Shown here: in pieces, positions 50,611 to 59,586 of the stretch | How the letters are laid out: every line of letters begins with the position of its first letter | Numbering within the stretch: the stretch's first letter is position 1 | Assembly (NCBI RefSeq): GCF_964246085.1 | Contig: NZ_CAXTPD010000006.1 | Reading direction: 5' to 3' (one strand) | DNA from: Brotaphodocola sp003480315 | Lineage (GTDB): Bacteria; Bacillota; Clostridia; Lachnospirales; Lachnospiraceae | DNA: 64,000 nucleotides | Made by a program: the position numbers and the translations under genes | The notes under the pieces: model-generated | The model's database searches: none | What the model was told of the DNA's origin: nothing | Seen by the model: only the letters and a program-made list of their open reading frames with translations

Positions 50611-50619
50611 TGCTATAAT
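50611..50619 (+). promoter_or_regulatory. Extended -10 promoter of the carboxypeptidase gene
   Basis: TGCTATAAT forms an extended -10. The nearest TTGTCA (50585-50590) is 23 bases from it, too far for a normal -35, so activation by a bound factor is plausible. Confidence 0.5.
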
Positions 50620-50688
50620 AAAACGAACGTAACTGTGAAGGGACTGAACAATTACAAACGAATACAAATAATACAGGAGAATACTTGC

Positions 50689-51792
50689 ATGAAGCATAAA
50701 AATAAAATACAGATAGCCGGTCTGGGTCTGGCCCTGGCTCTTTCTCAGGCCGTAAGTGCCTATGCGGCCGGAACCGTGGTAGTAGGAAAAGCACCAGGCG
50801 AGACGGCAGCAGAGACCACCGCGGCGGAAGCCACAACGAAAGCGGCACCGGAGAACACGACGACAGCCACAACGAAAGCTGCCACCGCGGTTTTGGATAC
50901 CCCGGCCCACGTAGTCACGGCGGGAAGCCACGCAGCCTCCAACAGCCAGACTCCGGCACCGCAGCCATCTACTGCGGCAGCAGACAGCACGCAGTCAACG
51001 GCTTCCGCGGCAGCCATCAGTCAACCGGAGGTTGCGGCCGAGGGCGCTGTACTGTTAAACGCGGCAACCGGTGAGGTCCTTTACGGAAAAAACCAGGATC
51101 AGCAGTTTTATCCGGCCAGCATCACCAAGGTCATGACGGCCCTGGTCGTTCTGGAGCATTGCAATCTGAATGAAACTGTCACATTTTCAGAGACTGCCAC
51201 GACCAATCTCGAATCTGGCGCGGTGGCGCTTGGTGTGTCTGCTGGCGACCAGCTGACTGTGGAACAGTCGCTGTATGGCCTTTTGCTGAAGTCAGCCAAT
51301 GAGATCGGAAACGGCCTGGCGGAGCATGTATCCGGCAGTGTCAGCGCGTTTGCGGATCTGATGAATGCAAAGGCGAAGGAGCTGGGCTGCAAAAACACAC
51401 ATTTTGCAAATCCGCATGGTTTAAACAACGAAAATCATAAAACAACACCCTACGATATGGCCCTGATCCTCCGGGCGGCGGTAGCCAATGATACCTTCCG
51501 CAAGATCGATAGTACCACGTCCTACCAGTTCCCGGCCATCAAAAATGCCGCAGCCCGCACCATCACCATGGGCCACAAGATGATGTATAAAACGGACTCC
51601 CGCTATTATGAGGGCATCATCGGCGGAAAGACCGGCTATACCTCCAAGGCCGGAAACACGCTGGTAACAGCCGTGGAGCGGGACGGCGTGCGTCTGATCG
51701 CGGTAGTCATGAAGGCAAAGGGTACCCATTATACAGATACCAGAGCCATGCTGGACTATGGATTTGCATTGCATGACGCAGGAAAAATCTGA
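50689..51792 (+). CDS. D-alanyl-D-alanine carboxypeptidase (DacF/PBP5-type)
   Basis: Trims the terminal D-Ala of peptidoglycan stem peptides outside the membrane. The protein has 367 residues from the ATG at 50689 with ACAGGAGA upstream. A signal peptide spans residues 1-24 (GLALALSQAVSAYAA). A low-complexity Ala/Thr/Glu linker spans about 30-110. The penicillin-binding motifs are PASITKVMTAL near 141-151 (SxxK), KSANEIGN near 201-208 (SxN) and GGKTGYTSKAGN near 311-322 (KTG). The C-terminal PBP5 stalk is missing; the protein ends soon after the catalytic domain. Confidence 0.92.
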   Translation: MKHKNKIQIAGLGLALALSQAVSAYAAGTVVVGKAPGETAAETTAAEATTKAAPENTTTATTKAATAVLDTPAHVVTAGSHAASNSQTPAPQPSTAAADSTQSTASAAAISQPEVAAEGAVLLNAATGEVLYGKNQDQQFYPASITKVMTALVVLEHCNLNETVTFSETATTNLESGAVALGVSAGDQLTVEQSLYGLLLKSANEIGNGLAEHVSGSVSAFADLMNAKAKELGCKNTHFANPHGLNNENHKTTPYDMALILRAAVANDTFRKIDSTTSYQFPAIKNAAARTITMGHKMMYKTDSRYYEGIIGGKTGYTSKAGNTLVTAVERDGVRLIAVVMKAKGTHYTDTRAMLDYGFALHDAGKI

Positions 51793-51812
51793 CAGAAAGG
51801 TTCGAACACATT

Positions 51813-52739
51813 TTGAATACAGAAATGAAAATCCTCTCAGCCCTTGTGGCCGGAGGTGCTGCCGCGGCAGCTGTCGGCCTGGTCCGCTCCGGATATGAGC
51901 GCAGGCATTTTGTAGTGGAGGAAACCAGTATTTACTCTGAAAAAATCCGCAATCCGAGGACACTGGTGTTTCTGACGGACCTGCATGATAAAGAATTCGG
52001 CGAGGCAAACAGCCAGCTGCTTGGTTCCATCCGGACCATCCGGCCGGACCTGATCCTGATCGGCGGTGACATCATGGTAGCAAAGCCGGGAAAGGCCAGT
52101 CTGGAGGTCACCAGACGCTTCCTGGATGGCCTGTGCCAGGTGCAGACCCAGACAACCGGGGAAAATTCCGGAAAGCCCTTCCGCATATATTACGGGAACG
52201 GCAATCACGAGCAGCGTCTGGGGCGGGAATACAAGACCTACGGGGAAATGTACCGGGAGTTCCGCCGGATCCTGAAGCAGCGGAACATTTCGTATCTGTC
52301 AGACCGGTCGGTCAATCTGAGCGAAGAGATCCGCATCAGCGGACTGAACCTCGATTCCGGCTGTTACCGGGATTTCGTCCCGGCACACATGACCACAGAG
52401 TATCTGGAACGCCACCTTGGTCCGGCGGATGACAGCCGGTTTCAGATCCTCCTGGCCCATTCGCCGCTTTATTTTGAACAGTACGCGGACTGGGGGGCAG
52501 ATCTGACCCTGTCCGGCCATTTCCATGGCGGAACCATCCGTCTTCCGTTTGTGGGCGGTGTTATGACTCCGCAGTACCAGTTTTTCCATCCGTATTGTGC
52601 CGGCGAGTTTGAAAAGGACGGAAAGCACATGATCGTGGGGCGCGGCCTCGGCACTCATTCCATCAATATCCGGTTCTGCAACCGTCCGCAGCTTATGGTG
52701 GTGCGGCTTTTGCCAAAAACCGATGAGGAAGAAGATTAA
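51813..52739 (+). CDS. Metallophosphoesterase, membrane-anchored (YaeI/YkuE-like)
   Basis: Protein of 308 residues read from a TTG at 51813; an ATG four codons later (51825) is an alternative, and neither has an ideal ribosome site. A hydrophobic segment spans about 7-27, then come the calcineurin-type motifs in order: FLTDLHDKEFG near 51-61 (DxH), LIGGDIMVA near 80 (GD), GNGNHEQR near 128-135 (GNH-like), LLAHSPLYF near 216 (H) and LSGHFHGGTIRLP near 234-246 (GHxH). Relatives hydrolyse phospholipid- or lipid-A-like pyrophosphate or phosphodiester bonds. The substrate here is unknown. Confidence 0.85.
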   Translation: MNTEMKILSALVAGGAAAAAVGLVRSGYERRHFVVEETSIYSEKIRNPRTLVFLTDLHDKEFGEANSQLLGSIRTIRPDLILIGGDIMVAKPGKASLEVTRRFLDGLCQVQTQTTGENSGKPFRIYYGNGNHEQRLGREYKTYGEMYREFRRILKQRNISYLSDRSVNLSEEIRISGLNLDSGCYRDFVPAHMTTEYLERHLGPADDSRFQILLAHSPLYFEQYADWGADLTLSGHFHGGTIRLPFVGGVMTPQYQFFHPYCAGEFEKDGKHMIVGRGLGTHSINIRFCNRPQLMVVRLLPKTDEEED

Positions 52740-52766
52740 CCTCTGTTTACAGAACAGGGGTTTTTT
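52740..52766 (+). terminator. Terminator after the metallophosphoesterase gene
   Basis: CCTCTGTT, loop TACAG, AACAGGGG (one T-G pair), then TTTTTTG. Confidence 0.8.
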
Positions 52767-52774
52767 GTTATACT
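52746..52774 (+). promoter_or_regulatory. Promoter of the scpAB unit, overlapping the terminator
   Basis: TTTACA (52746-52751) and TATACT (52769-52774) are 17 bases apart. The -35 lies inside the upstream terminator stem. Confidence 0.5.
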
Positions 52775-52855
52775 GTAACATACGTGTCCGTCTGCCGGAA
52801 GGCAGGCGTGAGTATCAGAGAAAAGCCGGATCCGGGAGGAATTTGGGAACAGAAC

Positions 52856-53653
52856 ATGGCAATTTCATATAAGCTGGAAAAGTTTGAAGGCCCGCTGGAC
52901 CTTCTTTTAAACCTGATCGAAAAAAATAAAGTAGATATTTACGATATCCCCATCGTGGAGATCACAAAGCAGTATCTGGACTATGTGAACCAGATGGAAA
53001 AAGAAGACTTAAACATTGTCAGCGATTTCCTGGTCATGGCAGCCACGCTGCTGGATATCAAATCCCGCATGCTGCTTCCGGTACCGGAAACAGAAGAAGG
53101 GGAAGAGGAAGACCCGAGAGCAGAGCTGGTGGCAAGGCTCCTGGAATACAAAAAATACAAGCTTATGGCACAGGAACTGGCCGATATGGAAGACGCGGCG
53201 GGAGATGTGCTGTTTAAAGTGCCGACCGTGCCGAAAGAGGTTGCAAAGTACGAGCCGCCGGTGGATCTGGACCAGCTGTTAGACGGCCTGACCCTGGCAA
53301 AGCTGCAGCGGATCTTTGATTCCATCATGCGTCGCCAGAAGGAAAAGGTTGACCCGATCCGAAGCAAATTCGGAACCATCAGGCGGGAGCCAGTCAGTCT
53401 GGAAGCCAAGATCATGGATGTCATGCATTACGCCAGAAAGCACCGGAAATTCAGCTTCCGGCAGATGCTGGAGCGGCAGGCAGATAAGGTAGAAGTGGTC
53501 GTTGCGTTTCTGGCCATTCTGGAGCTGATGAAGATCGGCAAGATCCATCTGACCCAGGAGCATACCTTTGATGATATGTGGATCGAGACACTGGAACAGG
53601 AAGGCGAAGAGGGCGAGCTGGAGCTGGAAGACTTAAGCGGCCTGGAAGGATAG
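52856..53653 (+). CDS. scpA: Segregation and condensation protein A (kleisin)
   Basis: Kleisin subunit that links SMC heads in the bacterial condensin. The protein has 265 residues. The ATG at 52856 is chosen to match the family N-terminus, YKLEKFEGPLDLLLNLIEKN in blocks, followed by IVEITKQYLDYV and DFLVMAATLLDIKSRMLLP near 58-76. The C-terminal winged helix reads FLAILELMKIGKIHLTQE near 220-238. A Glu-rich tail follows. scpB begins 5 bases after its stop. Confidence 0.95.
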   Translation: MAISYKLEKFEGPLDLLLNLIEKNKVDIYDIPIVEITKQYLDYVNQMEKEDLNIVSDFLVMAATLLDIKSRMLLPVPETEEGEEEDPRAELVARLLEYKKYKLMAQELADMEDAAGDVLFKVPTVPKEVAKYEPPVDLDQLLDGLTLAKLQRIFDSIMRRQKEKVDPIRSKFGTIRREPVSLEAKIMDVMHYARKHRKFSFRQMLERQADKVEVVVAFLAILELMKIGKIHLTQEHTFDDMWIETLEQEGEEGELELEDLSGLEG

Positions 53654-53658
53654 AAGAT

Positions 53659-54366
53659 ATGGGCAATTTATATGATGAAGAGGAATGGGAAGCAATCATC
53701 GAAGCGGTTCTGTTTACCATGGGCAAATCTGTGGAGCTAAAGCAGCTGGCTGTGGCTATCGGCCAGAGCGAAGAGATCGCGAAGCGCGTGGTTTTACATC
53801 TGCAGAAGCGCTACGAGGAAGAAAAGCGCGGCATGCGTATCCTGGAGCTGGAAAACGCCTACCAGATGTGCACCTGCGCAGATTATTATGAGAACCTGAT
53901 CCGGGTGGCGGCAGCCCCGAAAAAGCATGTGCTGACAGACGTCATCATGGAGACGCTGTCCATCATCGCTTACCGGCAGCCGGTGACAAAGATGGAGATC
54001 GGCAAGATCCGCGGTGTCAATTCCGACCATGCGGTAAACCGTCTGGTGGAATATGGACTGGTGTATGAGGCCGGAAGACTGGACGCTCCGGGACGCCCGG
54101 CATTGTTTGCGACTACAGAAGAGTTTCTGCGCCGGTTCGGCGTCAGCTCCATGGTGGATCTTCCTACCATGAACCCGGAACAGGAGGAGGAAATCATCCA
54201 GGAGGTAGAAGAGGAGCTGCAGATGAGGCTTGGCGCGCAGGAAGAAGAGGGCAGCGATCCGGTATCTATGTCAGACGCAATCGAGGAAGTGCTGAAAGAA
54301 CGCAATGAAGAGATAGAAGAATACGAAGAAAAAGAGGAATCAGAGCATGCAGAAGATCAGAATTAA
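53659..54366 (+). CDS. scpB: Segregation and condensation protein B
   Basis: Winged-helix partner of ScpA, 235 residues with a start at 53659. Motifs are AIIEAVLFTMGKSVELKQLA near the N-terminus in blocks, MRILELENAYQMCTCADYYENL near 57-78, ETLSIIAYRQPVTKMEIGKIRGVNSDHAVNRL near 98-130 in blocks, and GRPALFATTEEFLRRFG near 146-162. A long acidic tail (about 175-235) is Glu-rich. The 3' end overlaps the dUTPase-like gene by 20 bases. Confidence 0.95.
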   Translation: MGNLYDEEEWEAIIEAVLFTMGKSVELKQLAVAIGQSEEIAKRVVLHLQKRYEEEKRGMRILELENAYQMCTCADYYENLIRVAAAPKKHVLTDVIMETLSIIAYRQPVTKMEIGKIRGVNSDHAVNRLVEYGLVYEAGRLDAPGRPALFATTEEFLRRFGVSSMVDLPTMNPEQEEEIIQEVEEELQMRLGAQEEEGSDPVSMSDAIEEVLKERNEEIEEYEEKEESEHAEDQN

Positions 54367-54781
54367 ATATTTTCACGATGATATGGAAAAATTAACCTAT
54401 ATTGACGGCAAATCCGACTGGATCGACCTCCGGGCAGCAGAGGATGTAGAGCTGAAGGCCGGTGAGTTTAAGCTGGTGCCGCTTGGCGTTGCCATGGAGC
54501 TGCCAAAGGGCTATGAGGCCCACGTGGTTCCGCGAAGCAGCACCTACAAAAACTTCGGTATCATCCAGACCAACCATATGGGCGTCATCGATGAAAGCTA
54601 CTGCGGAGACAACGACCAGTGGTTCTTCCCGGCCTATGCGCTCCGCGACACAAAGATCAGCAGGGGAGACCGCATCTGCCAGTTCCGCATCATGGAGCAT
54701 CAGCCTGCTATCTTATTCGAAGAAACCGATTCCCTGGATCATGAGGACCGGGGCGGTATCGGAAGTACCGGAAGAAGGTAA
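54347..54781 (+). CDS. dut: dUTPase-family nucleotide pyrophosphatase
   Basis: Trimeric enzyme that splits dUTP to dUMP and pyrophosphate, keeping uracil out of DNA. The protein has 144 residues. The five motifs are present: WIDLRAAEDVEL (I), HVVPRSSTYKN (II), HMGVIDESYCGDNDQWFF (III), GDRICQFRIMEHQ (IV) and RGGIGSTGRR (V, P-loop-like). The start lies inside the scpB tail, so translation is probably coupled. Phage-like dUTPases share the motifs, but the position in a core operon favours the cellular role. Confidence 0.88.
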   Translation: MQKIRIKYFHDDMEKLTYIDGKSDWIDLRAAEDVELKAGEFKLVPLGVAMELPKGYEAHVVPRSSTYKNFGIIQTNHMGVIDESYCGDNDQWFFPAYALRDTKISRGDRICQFRIMEHQPAILFEETDSLDHEDRGGIGSTGRR

Positions 54782-54786
54782 GGAAC

Positions 54787-55632
54787 ATGGAGAAGGGACA
54801 GAACACAGAACGGCGCAGATCAACTGCAGCCCGAAACAGCAGCCAGGCAGCAGGCAGAAGCCAGACATCTGCAAATGGAAGACCGCGCCCGGCGAGCGCG
54901 CTGGATACAAGTGCCTACTCTCCGGTGCGTGCAAGGCAGATCGCACGCCGCCGCAGACAGCGCATAAGGCGCCGCCGCCGGATGATGGCTGCTTTTGTAG
55001 CCGTGGTGCTGCTTGCCGGAGGCGGAGCCTGCGGCGCACGCCAGGCATGGCTTCGCGGGCAGCGTCAGGAATATGCAGAGCAGGGCCTTGCGTATCTGGA
55101 AAGCCAGGATTATGCCCAGGCTGTCACAGCCTTTGATGACGCCATTGCGCTGGCTCATGGCCGCATCGGTGCCTTTGAAAGCCAGATGCTTTTATACCGG
55201 GCCGAGGCTCAGTACAGAAACGGAGATTACCAGTCTGCGCTTGCCTCCTACGAGACGCTTTACGCAAAGGATGAGAGCAATGAAGCCTGTAAGACCGGCC
55301 TTTCCCTCTGCCTGCTGGAGACGGGAGATTATGACCGCGCAAAGAGTCTTGGCGTGATCCTGGGGCAGGTATACAGCCGCATCGCAAGGGATCAGATCAA
55401 TGCCGGTCAGTATGACGAAGCCTTAAGCACCATCGACACCGGTCTTGCAGAAGCGGGCGCAGACGATGTGGGACGGGAAGAGCTGACCTTTAATCAGGCA
55501 GTGGCCTGGGAATATAAGGGCGACTACAAAAAAGCCCTGGAGATCCTGGAAAGCTACGACCAGAAATACACAGCAGAAGGAAACGCAGCCCGGGAGCTGG
55601 CATTTTTAAAAACCCGTCAGGGCAACCATTAG
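54787..55632 (+). CDS. Membrane-anchored TPR protein
   Basis: Protein of 281 residues. A basic, low-complexity N-terminal tail of about 65 residues (ARQIARRRRQRIRRRRR) precedes one transmembrane helix near 66-85 (MMAAFVAVVLLAGGGACGA). The rest is tetratricopeptide-like: YLESQDYAQAVTAFDDAIAL, YRNGDYQSALASYETLYA, YDEALSTIDTGLAEAGA, WEYKGDYKKALEILESYD. Such proteins act as scaffolds; the partner is unknown. It starts 5 bases after the dUTPase-like gene and 9 bases before hflX. Confidence 0.8.
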   Translation: MEKGQNTERRRSTAARNSSQAAGRSQTSANGRPRPASALDTSAYSPVRARQIARRRRQRIRRRRRMMAAFVAVVLLAGGGACGARQAWLRGQRQEYAEQGLAYLESQDYAQAVTAFDDAIALAHGRIGAFESQMLLYRAEAQYRNGDYQSALASYETLYAKDESNEACKTGLSLCLLETGDYDRAKSLGVILGQVYSRIARDQINAGQYDEALSTIDTGLAEAGADDVGREELTFNQAVAWEYKGDYKKALEILESYDQKYTAEGNAARELAFLKTRQGNH

Positions 55633-55641
55633 GAGAAATAT

Positions 55642-56901
55642 ATGGCAGAATTATTTGATATGAAAGAACTGGAGGAGCGGGTCATTCTCATTGCCGTCAG
55701 CACGGACGATGAAGACGACACACGTGCCTCCCTGGACGAGCTGGAAGAGCTGGTAAAGACCGCAGGCGGCATTACCGCAGACAAAATGATCCAGAACCGC
55801 GAGCGCATTCATCCCGGCACTTATCTCGGCAAGGGAAAAATTGATGAAGTCCGGGAACGCATCTGGGAACTCCAGGCTACCGGCGTAGTCTGTGACGATG
55901 AGCTTTCCCCGGCGCAGCTTCGAAACCTGGAGGATGCGCTGGATACCAAGGTCATGGACCGTACTATGGTCATTCTTGATATTTTCGCGTCCCGCGCAAC
56001 CACCAGTGAAGGTAAGATCCAGGTAGAGCTGGCGCAGTTAAAATACCGCGCCGCAAGGCTGGTGGGCCTGCGAAGCTCCCTGTCCCGTCTTGGCGGCGGT
56101 ATCGGTACCAGAGGACCGGGTGAGAAAAAGCTGGAGATGGACCGCCGTCTCATCCATGAGCGCATCGGACAGTTAAAATCGGAGCTGGAGGAGGTAAAAC
56201 GTCACCGTGACGTGATCCGCAAACAGCGTGAGAAGGCCCACACTCCGGTGGCAGCGATCGTCGGCTACACCAACGCGGGCAAATCTACCCTGTTAAACCG
56301 TCTGACCGATGCAGGCATTCTGGCAGAGGACAAGCTTTTCGCAACCCTGGATCCCACCACCCGCAATCTGGAGCTGGAGAGCGGGCAGCAGATCATGCTG
56401 ACAGATACGGTCGGCTTTATCCGCAAGCTGCCGCATCATCTGATCGAGGCATTTAAGAGTACCCTGGAGGAAGCAAAGTACAGTGACATCATCCTGCATG
56501 TGGTGGATTGCTCCAATCCAAACATGGATATGCAGATGCATGTGGTGTACGAGACTCTGCGGGAGCTGAAGGTGGAGGACAAGATCATCGTCACCGTGTT
56601 CAACAAGATCGATCAGAAGGAAGACGGCGAGTTCCCGAGAGATCTCCAGTCCGACTATCAGGTACAGATCTCCGCAAAGACCGGAGCGGGTCTGCCGGAA
56701 CTGTTAGATACGTTAGAACAGATCCTGCGCAGCCAGAAGGTCTATTTGGAGCGTGTATTCTCCTACCAGGAGGCAGGCAAGATCCAGACCATCCGCAAGT
56801 ACGGTGAGCTTTTGAGCGAGGAATATCAGGCAGACGGGATTGCCGTGAAGGCATATGTTCCGGCAGAGCTGTTCGGAAGTCTGATCGTGACAGATCATTA
56901 A
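55642..56901 (+). CDS. hflX: HflX-type ribosome-associated GTPase
   Basis: GTPase that splits or rescues stalled ribosomes under stress. The protein has 419 residues. The N-terminal HflX domain (about 1-195) includes INRERIHPGTYLGKGKIDEV in blocks and LRSSLSRLGGGIGTRGPGEKKLEMDRR near 150-176 in blocks. The G domain follows: P-loop VGYTNAGKSTLLNRLT near 206-221, FATLDPTTR, DTVGFIRKLPHHLIEAF near 255-271, NKID near 329 and SAKTG near 352. AGGAGAAA precedes the start. Confidence 0.95.
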   Translation: MAELFDMKELEERVILIAVSTDDEDDTRASLDELEELVKTAGGITADKMIQNRERIHPGTYLGKGKIDEVRERIWELQATGVVCDDELSPAQLRNLEDALDTKVMDRTMVILDIFASRATTSEGKIQVELAQLKYRAARLVGLRSSLSRLGGGIGTRGPGEKKLEMDRRLIHERIGQLKSELEEVKRHRDVIRKQREKAHTPVAAIVGYTNAGKSTLLNRLTDAGILAEDKLFATLDPTTRNLELESGQQIMLTDTVGFIRKLPHHLIEAFKSTLEEAKYSDIILHVVDCSNPNMDMQMHVVYETLRELKVEDKIIVTVFNKIDQKEDGEFPRDLQSDYQVQISAKTGAGLPELLDTLEQILRSQKVYLERVFSYQEAGKIQTIRKYGELLSEEYQADGIAVKAYVPAELFGSLIVTDH

Positions 56902-56908
56902 ATCCACT

Positions 56909-56939
56909 AAGGAGGATCCGGTTATACCGGGTCCTCCTT
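56909..56939. terminator. Bidirectional terminator between hflX and the peptidoglycan-binding gene
   Basis: A 14-bp stem (56909-56922 with 56926-56939, one T-G pair) with a 3-nt loop and AA/TT ends. Confidence 0.85.
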
Positions 56940-56943
56940 TGCT

Positions 56944-58218
56944 TTATGCCCCATACAGCTCCCCGATCCCTGACACGGCCACATAGATATGCGAGACCTT
57001 ATACCACGTCGCAAAATCCGTGACGCCGGTCGGGGGCAGGCCGAAGATGGACTGGAACTCCCGCACGGCAGCGGCGGTGGCCGGTCCGTAGATGCCGTCT
57101 GCCGCAACGCGCGGGATGGCGGTGTAGACTGTGGCGATCGCATCCAGCTGCTCCTGAAGCTGCCGGACCTTCTGGCCGGAGGCGCCGATCGTTAAGTCAT
57201 AGCCGGGCCAGGAGGACGGAATCCCGGCAATCTCCTCTGCCGTGTTGATATACAGACTGTCCCCATAATAATGGCGCAGGATCTCAATGGGACTGTAGCC
57301 GCGCTCTCCCAGGGAGCAGGAGCCCCACTGGGTCATCCAGCCCCGGTTCAGACACTGCACCTGCCTGCCGTCACAGTACTGGGTCAGGATGGGCTGGCGT
57401 ACGCCCGGGCGGGACAGGTAGTTGTCAAAAATCTCATCCACAATGACGGAGATGCTTTCATAAATATTGCGTCCGGGGATCCACTTATGGTCAAAGGCCG
57501 TGGAGGAGGTAATGGTAAAGTCATAGCCGCGGTTTCTGTAATGCTCTGTGTAGACTCGATTCAGCGTAAAACTCATGATGGCCAGGACATTGGCTGTGAT
57601 GGAAGCCTGGGGCCAGGTGGCGTAGATCTCGCTGGAGGCCACATTTTTGATGTAATCCCGGTAGGGCACGTAATAATCCCTGGCATTCGCTGTGGGCGGC
57701 CCGTCATGGACCACGATGGTCTGGGGGACCACCACGCGGCTTAACACGATCTCGCCGCTTTCCTTAACCGGCTGGATCTCGGTCTCCGCGATCTTGGGCG
57801 GATAACTGCCGTACAGGGTATGTTCCGGGATCACAATAGGATTCTCCTCGGGCATGCTGTCGCTTTCCGGCTCCAGCCGTACCGGCTGGATGGCGGTGGC
57901 CTCAGGCAGCACCTCGGTCCCTTCGATCATGGCCGGCCGAAAGCCCGGTGCCTCCACGGTAATGTTGTAATCGGCATAGGGCCGGTTCTCATCCGGACGC
58001 AGACTGTATTCTAACGGGGGCGCTGCAAGGCTGACCTCCCCGGTCTGGCCGGAGGCATTGGTGGTAAGCTGTTCCGGCGAAGCAGAAGGCTCACCGGAAC
58101 GGGTGATGGTAACTCTGGCGTTCTGGATCGGAAAGTTATTCTGGACATTGACAACATGGACCTGGAGAAGGCCGCTTGAGGACAGCTTTCCCGGGATACT
58201 GCGGATGCTTGCGGGCAT
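56944..58218 (-). CDS. SpoIID-like and peptidoglycan-binding domain protein
   Basis: Protein of 424 residues from the ATG at 58218 behind AAGGAGTCCT. An N-terminal beta-sandwich repeat of carboxypeptidase-regulatory/SpaA-like type (about 1-130) carries QVHVVNVQNNFPIQNARVTI and a second unit with YNITVEAPGF. The central domain (about 165-330) resembles the SpoIID/LytB region: YIKNVASSEIYATWPQASITANVLA in blocks, FDHKWIPGRNIYESI, YCDGRQVQCLNRGWMTQWGS in blocks, HYYG. The C-terminal peptidoglycan-binding domain (about 345-415) has VRQLQEQLDAIA, ADGIYGPATAAAVREFQ. No signal peptide is visible. It probably acts on sporulation- or growth-associated peptidoglycan. Confidence 0.75.
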   Translation of the reverse strand: MPASIRSIPGKLSSSGLLQVHVVNVQNNFPIQNARVTITRSGEPSASPEQLTTNASGQTGEVSLAAPPLEYSLRPDENRPYADYNITVEAPGFRPAMIEGTEVLPEATAIQPVRLEPESDSMPEENPIVIPEHTLYGSYPPKIAETEIQPVKESGEIVLSRVVVPQTIVVHDGPPTANARDYYVPYRDYIKNVASSEIYATWPQASITANVLAIMSFTLNRVYTEHYRNRGYDFTITSSTAFDHKWIPGRNIYESISVIVDEIFDNYLSRPGVRQPILTQYCDGRQVQCLNRGWMTQWGSCSLGERGYSPIEILRHYYGDSLYINTAEEIAGIPSSWPGYDLTIGASGQKVRQLQEQLDAIATVYTAIPRVAADGIYGPATAAAVREFQSIFGLPPTGVTDFATWYKVSHIYVAVSGIGELYGA

Positions 58219-58351
58219 AGGAGGACTCCTTAAAAATGAAAAATCGCTTATCATGACAGGATATGCGAAGGAACAGAAAAAGGTGCGCTGTGACGGAAAA
58301 AATCACAAAACTGCCATAACAAAAAATAAGAAAGTATAAAAATAAATCAGC

Positions 58352-58380
58352 TTGCATAACATTGGTATATCATGTATAAT
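58352..58380 (+). promoter_or_regulatory. Promoter of carAB
   Basis: TTGCAT (58352-58357) and TATAAT (58375-58380) are 17 bases apart. The leader of about 108 bases to carA has no obvious PyrR-type terminator hairpin. Confidence 0.75.
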
Positions 58381-58494
58381 TCTATCAATTTGGGCGGACG
58401 TCAGTGTATACAATATTGTGATGCAATTCCTTGCGAGTCCCCCAAAAATCAACCTATAAATAATACGGATGAAAGAAAGGATAGGTACTCCCCC

Positions 58495-59586
58495 ATGAAA
58501 GCATTTCTTATTCTGGAAGATGGCACCGTGTTCGAGGGAACCAGCATCGGTTCTACCCGCGAGGTCATCAGCGAAATCGTATTCAATACCTCTATGACCG
58601 GTTATCTGGAGGTTCTGACCGACCCGTCTTACGCAGGACAGGCCGTCGTTATGACTTACCCGCTGATCGGCAACTATGGTATTTGTTATGAGGATATGGA
58701 GTCTGACAGACCCTGGCCGGACGGATATATTGTCCGCGAGCTGTCCCGCATTCCAAGCAATTTCCGCAGTGAGGATACCATTCAGAATTTCCTCGAGAAA
58801 TATGACATCCCGGGAATCAGCGGCGTAGATACACGTGCGCTCACCAAGATCTTACGTGAGAAGGGCACCATGAACGGCATGATCACCACCAGAGAATATG
58901 ATGATCTGACCGACCCAATCGCCCGCATGCATGCGTACACCGTGACCGGAGTGGTTAAGAAAACCTCCTGCAAAGAAAAGTATATCCTTCCGGCATCCGA
59001 TGCATTTGAGAAGCCGATCAAAAAAGTAGCGCTTCTCGATCTTGGAGCAAAGCGCAACATCGCCCGTTCCCTGGCACAGCGTGGCTGCGAAGTCACCATT
59101 TATCCCTGTGATACAACTGCAGAAGAAATCCTTGCATCCAGCCCGGATGGCATCATGCTGTCCAACGGCCCGGGAGATCCGAAGGAGAACGTTGAGATCA
59201 TCAAAGAGATCCGCAAGCTGTACGAGTCCGATGTGCCGATCTTTGCAATCTGCCTTGGACACCAGCTTATGGCACTGGCAACCGGAGCCGACACCTTCAA
59301 ATTAAAATACGGCCACCGCGGCGGCAACCATCCGGTTAAGGATGCAGAGACCGGACGCGCCATCATCTCATCCCAGAACCACGGCTACGCAGTGGATCCG
59401 GAGAGCCTGGACCCGGCCGTTGCCGTACCGGCATTCACCAATGTCAACGACGGAACCAACGAAGGTCTCAAATACGTCGGAAAGAACATCTTCACCGTGC
59501 AGTACCATCCGGAAGCCTGCCCGGGACCGCAGGACTCCGCTTACCTGTTCGACCGCTTTATTAACATGATGGGAGGAAATCACTAA
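58495..59586 (+). CDS. carA: Carbamoyl-phosphate synthase small (glutaminase) subunit
   Basis: Hydrolyses glutamine and channels ammonia to CarB, feeding pyrimidine and arginine synthesis. The protein has 363 residues from the ATG at 58495 behind GAAAGGATAGG. The N-terminal domain shows FLILEDGTVFEG, TSMTGYLEVLTDPSYAGQ near 36-53 and ISGVDTRALTKILREKG near 108-124. The class I glutaminase domain has LSNGPGDP near 225, the nucleophile Cys in FAICLGHQLMALA near 250-262, and YHPEACPGP near 341 (His and Glu). The stop codon overlaps the carB start by one base. Confidence 0.96.
   Translation: MKAFLILEDGTVFEGTSIGSTREVISEIVFNTSMTGYLEVLTDPSYAGQAVVMTYPLIGNYGICYEDMESDRPWPDGYIVRELSRIPSNFRSEDTIQNFLEKYDIPGISGVDTRALTKILREKGTMNGMITTREYDDLTDPIARMHAYTVTGVVKKTSCKEKYILPASDAFEKPIKKVALLDLGAKRNIARSLAQRGCEVTIYPCDTTAEEILASSPDGIMLSNGPGDPKENVEIIKEIRKLYESDVPIFAICLGHQLMALATGADTFKLKYGHRGGNHPVKDAETGRAIISSQNHGYAVDPESLDPAVAVPAFTNVNDGTNEGLKYVGKNIFTVQYHPEACPGPQDSAYLFDRFINMMGGNH

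Noticed and set aside
58255..58494. Riboswitch or PyrR attenuator before carA
   Set aside because: The leader is only about 108 bases and I could not find the alternative stems or a terminator with a T tract.
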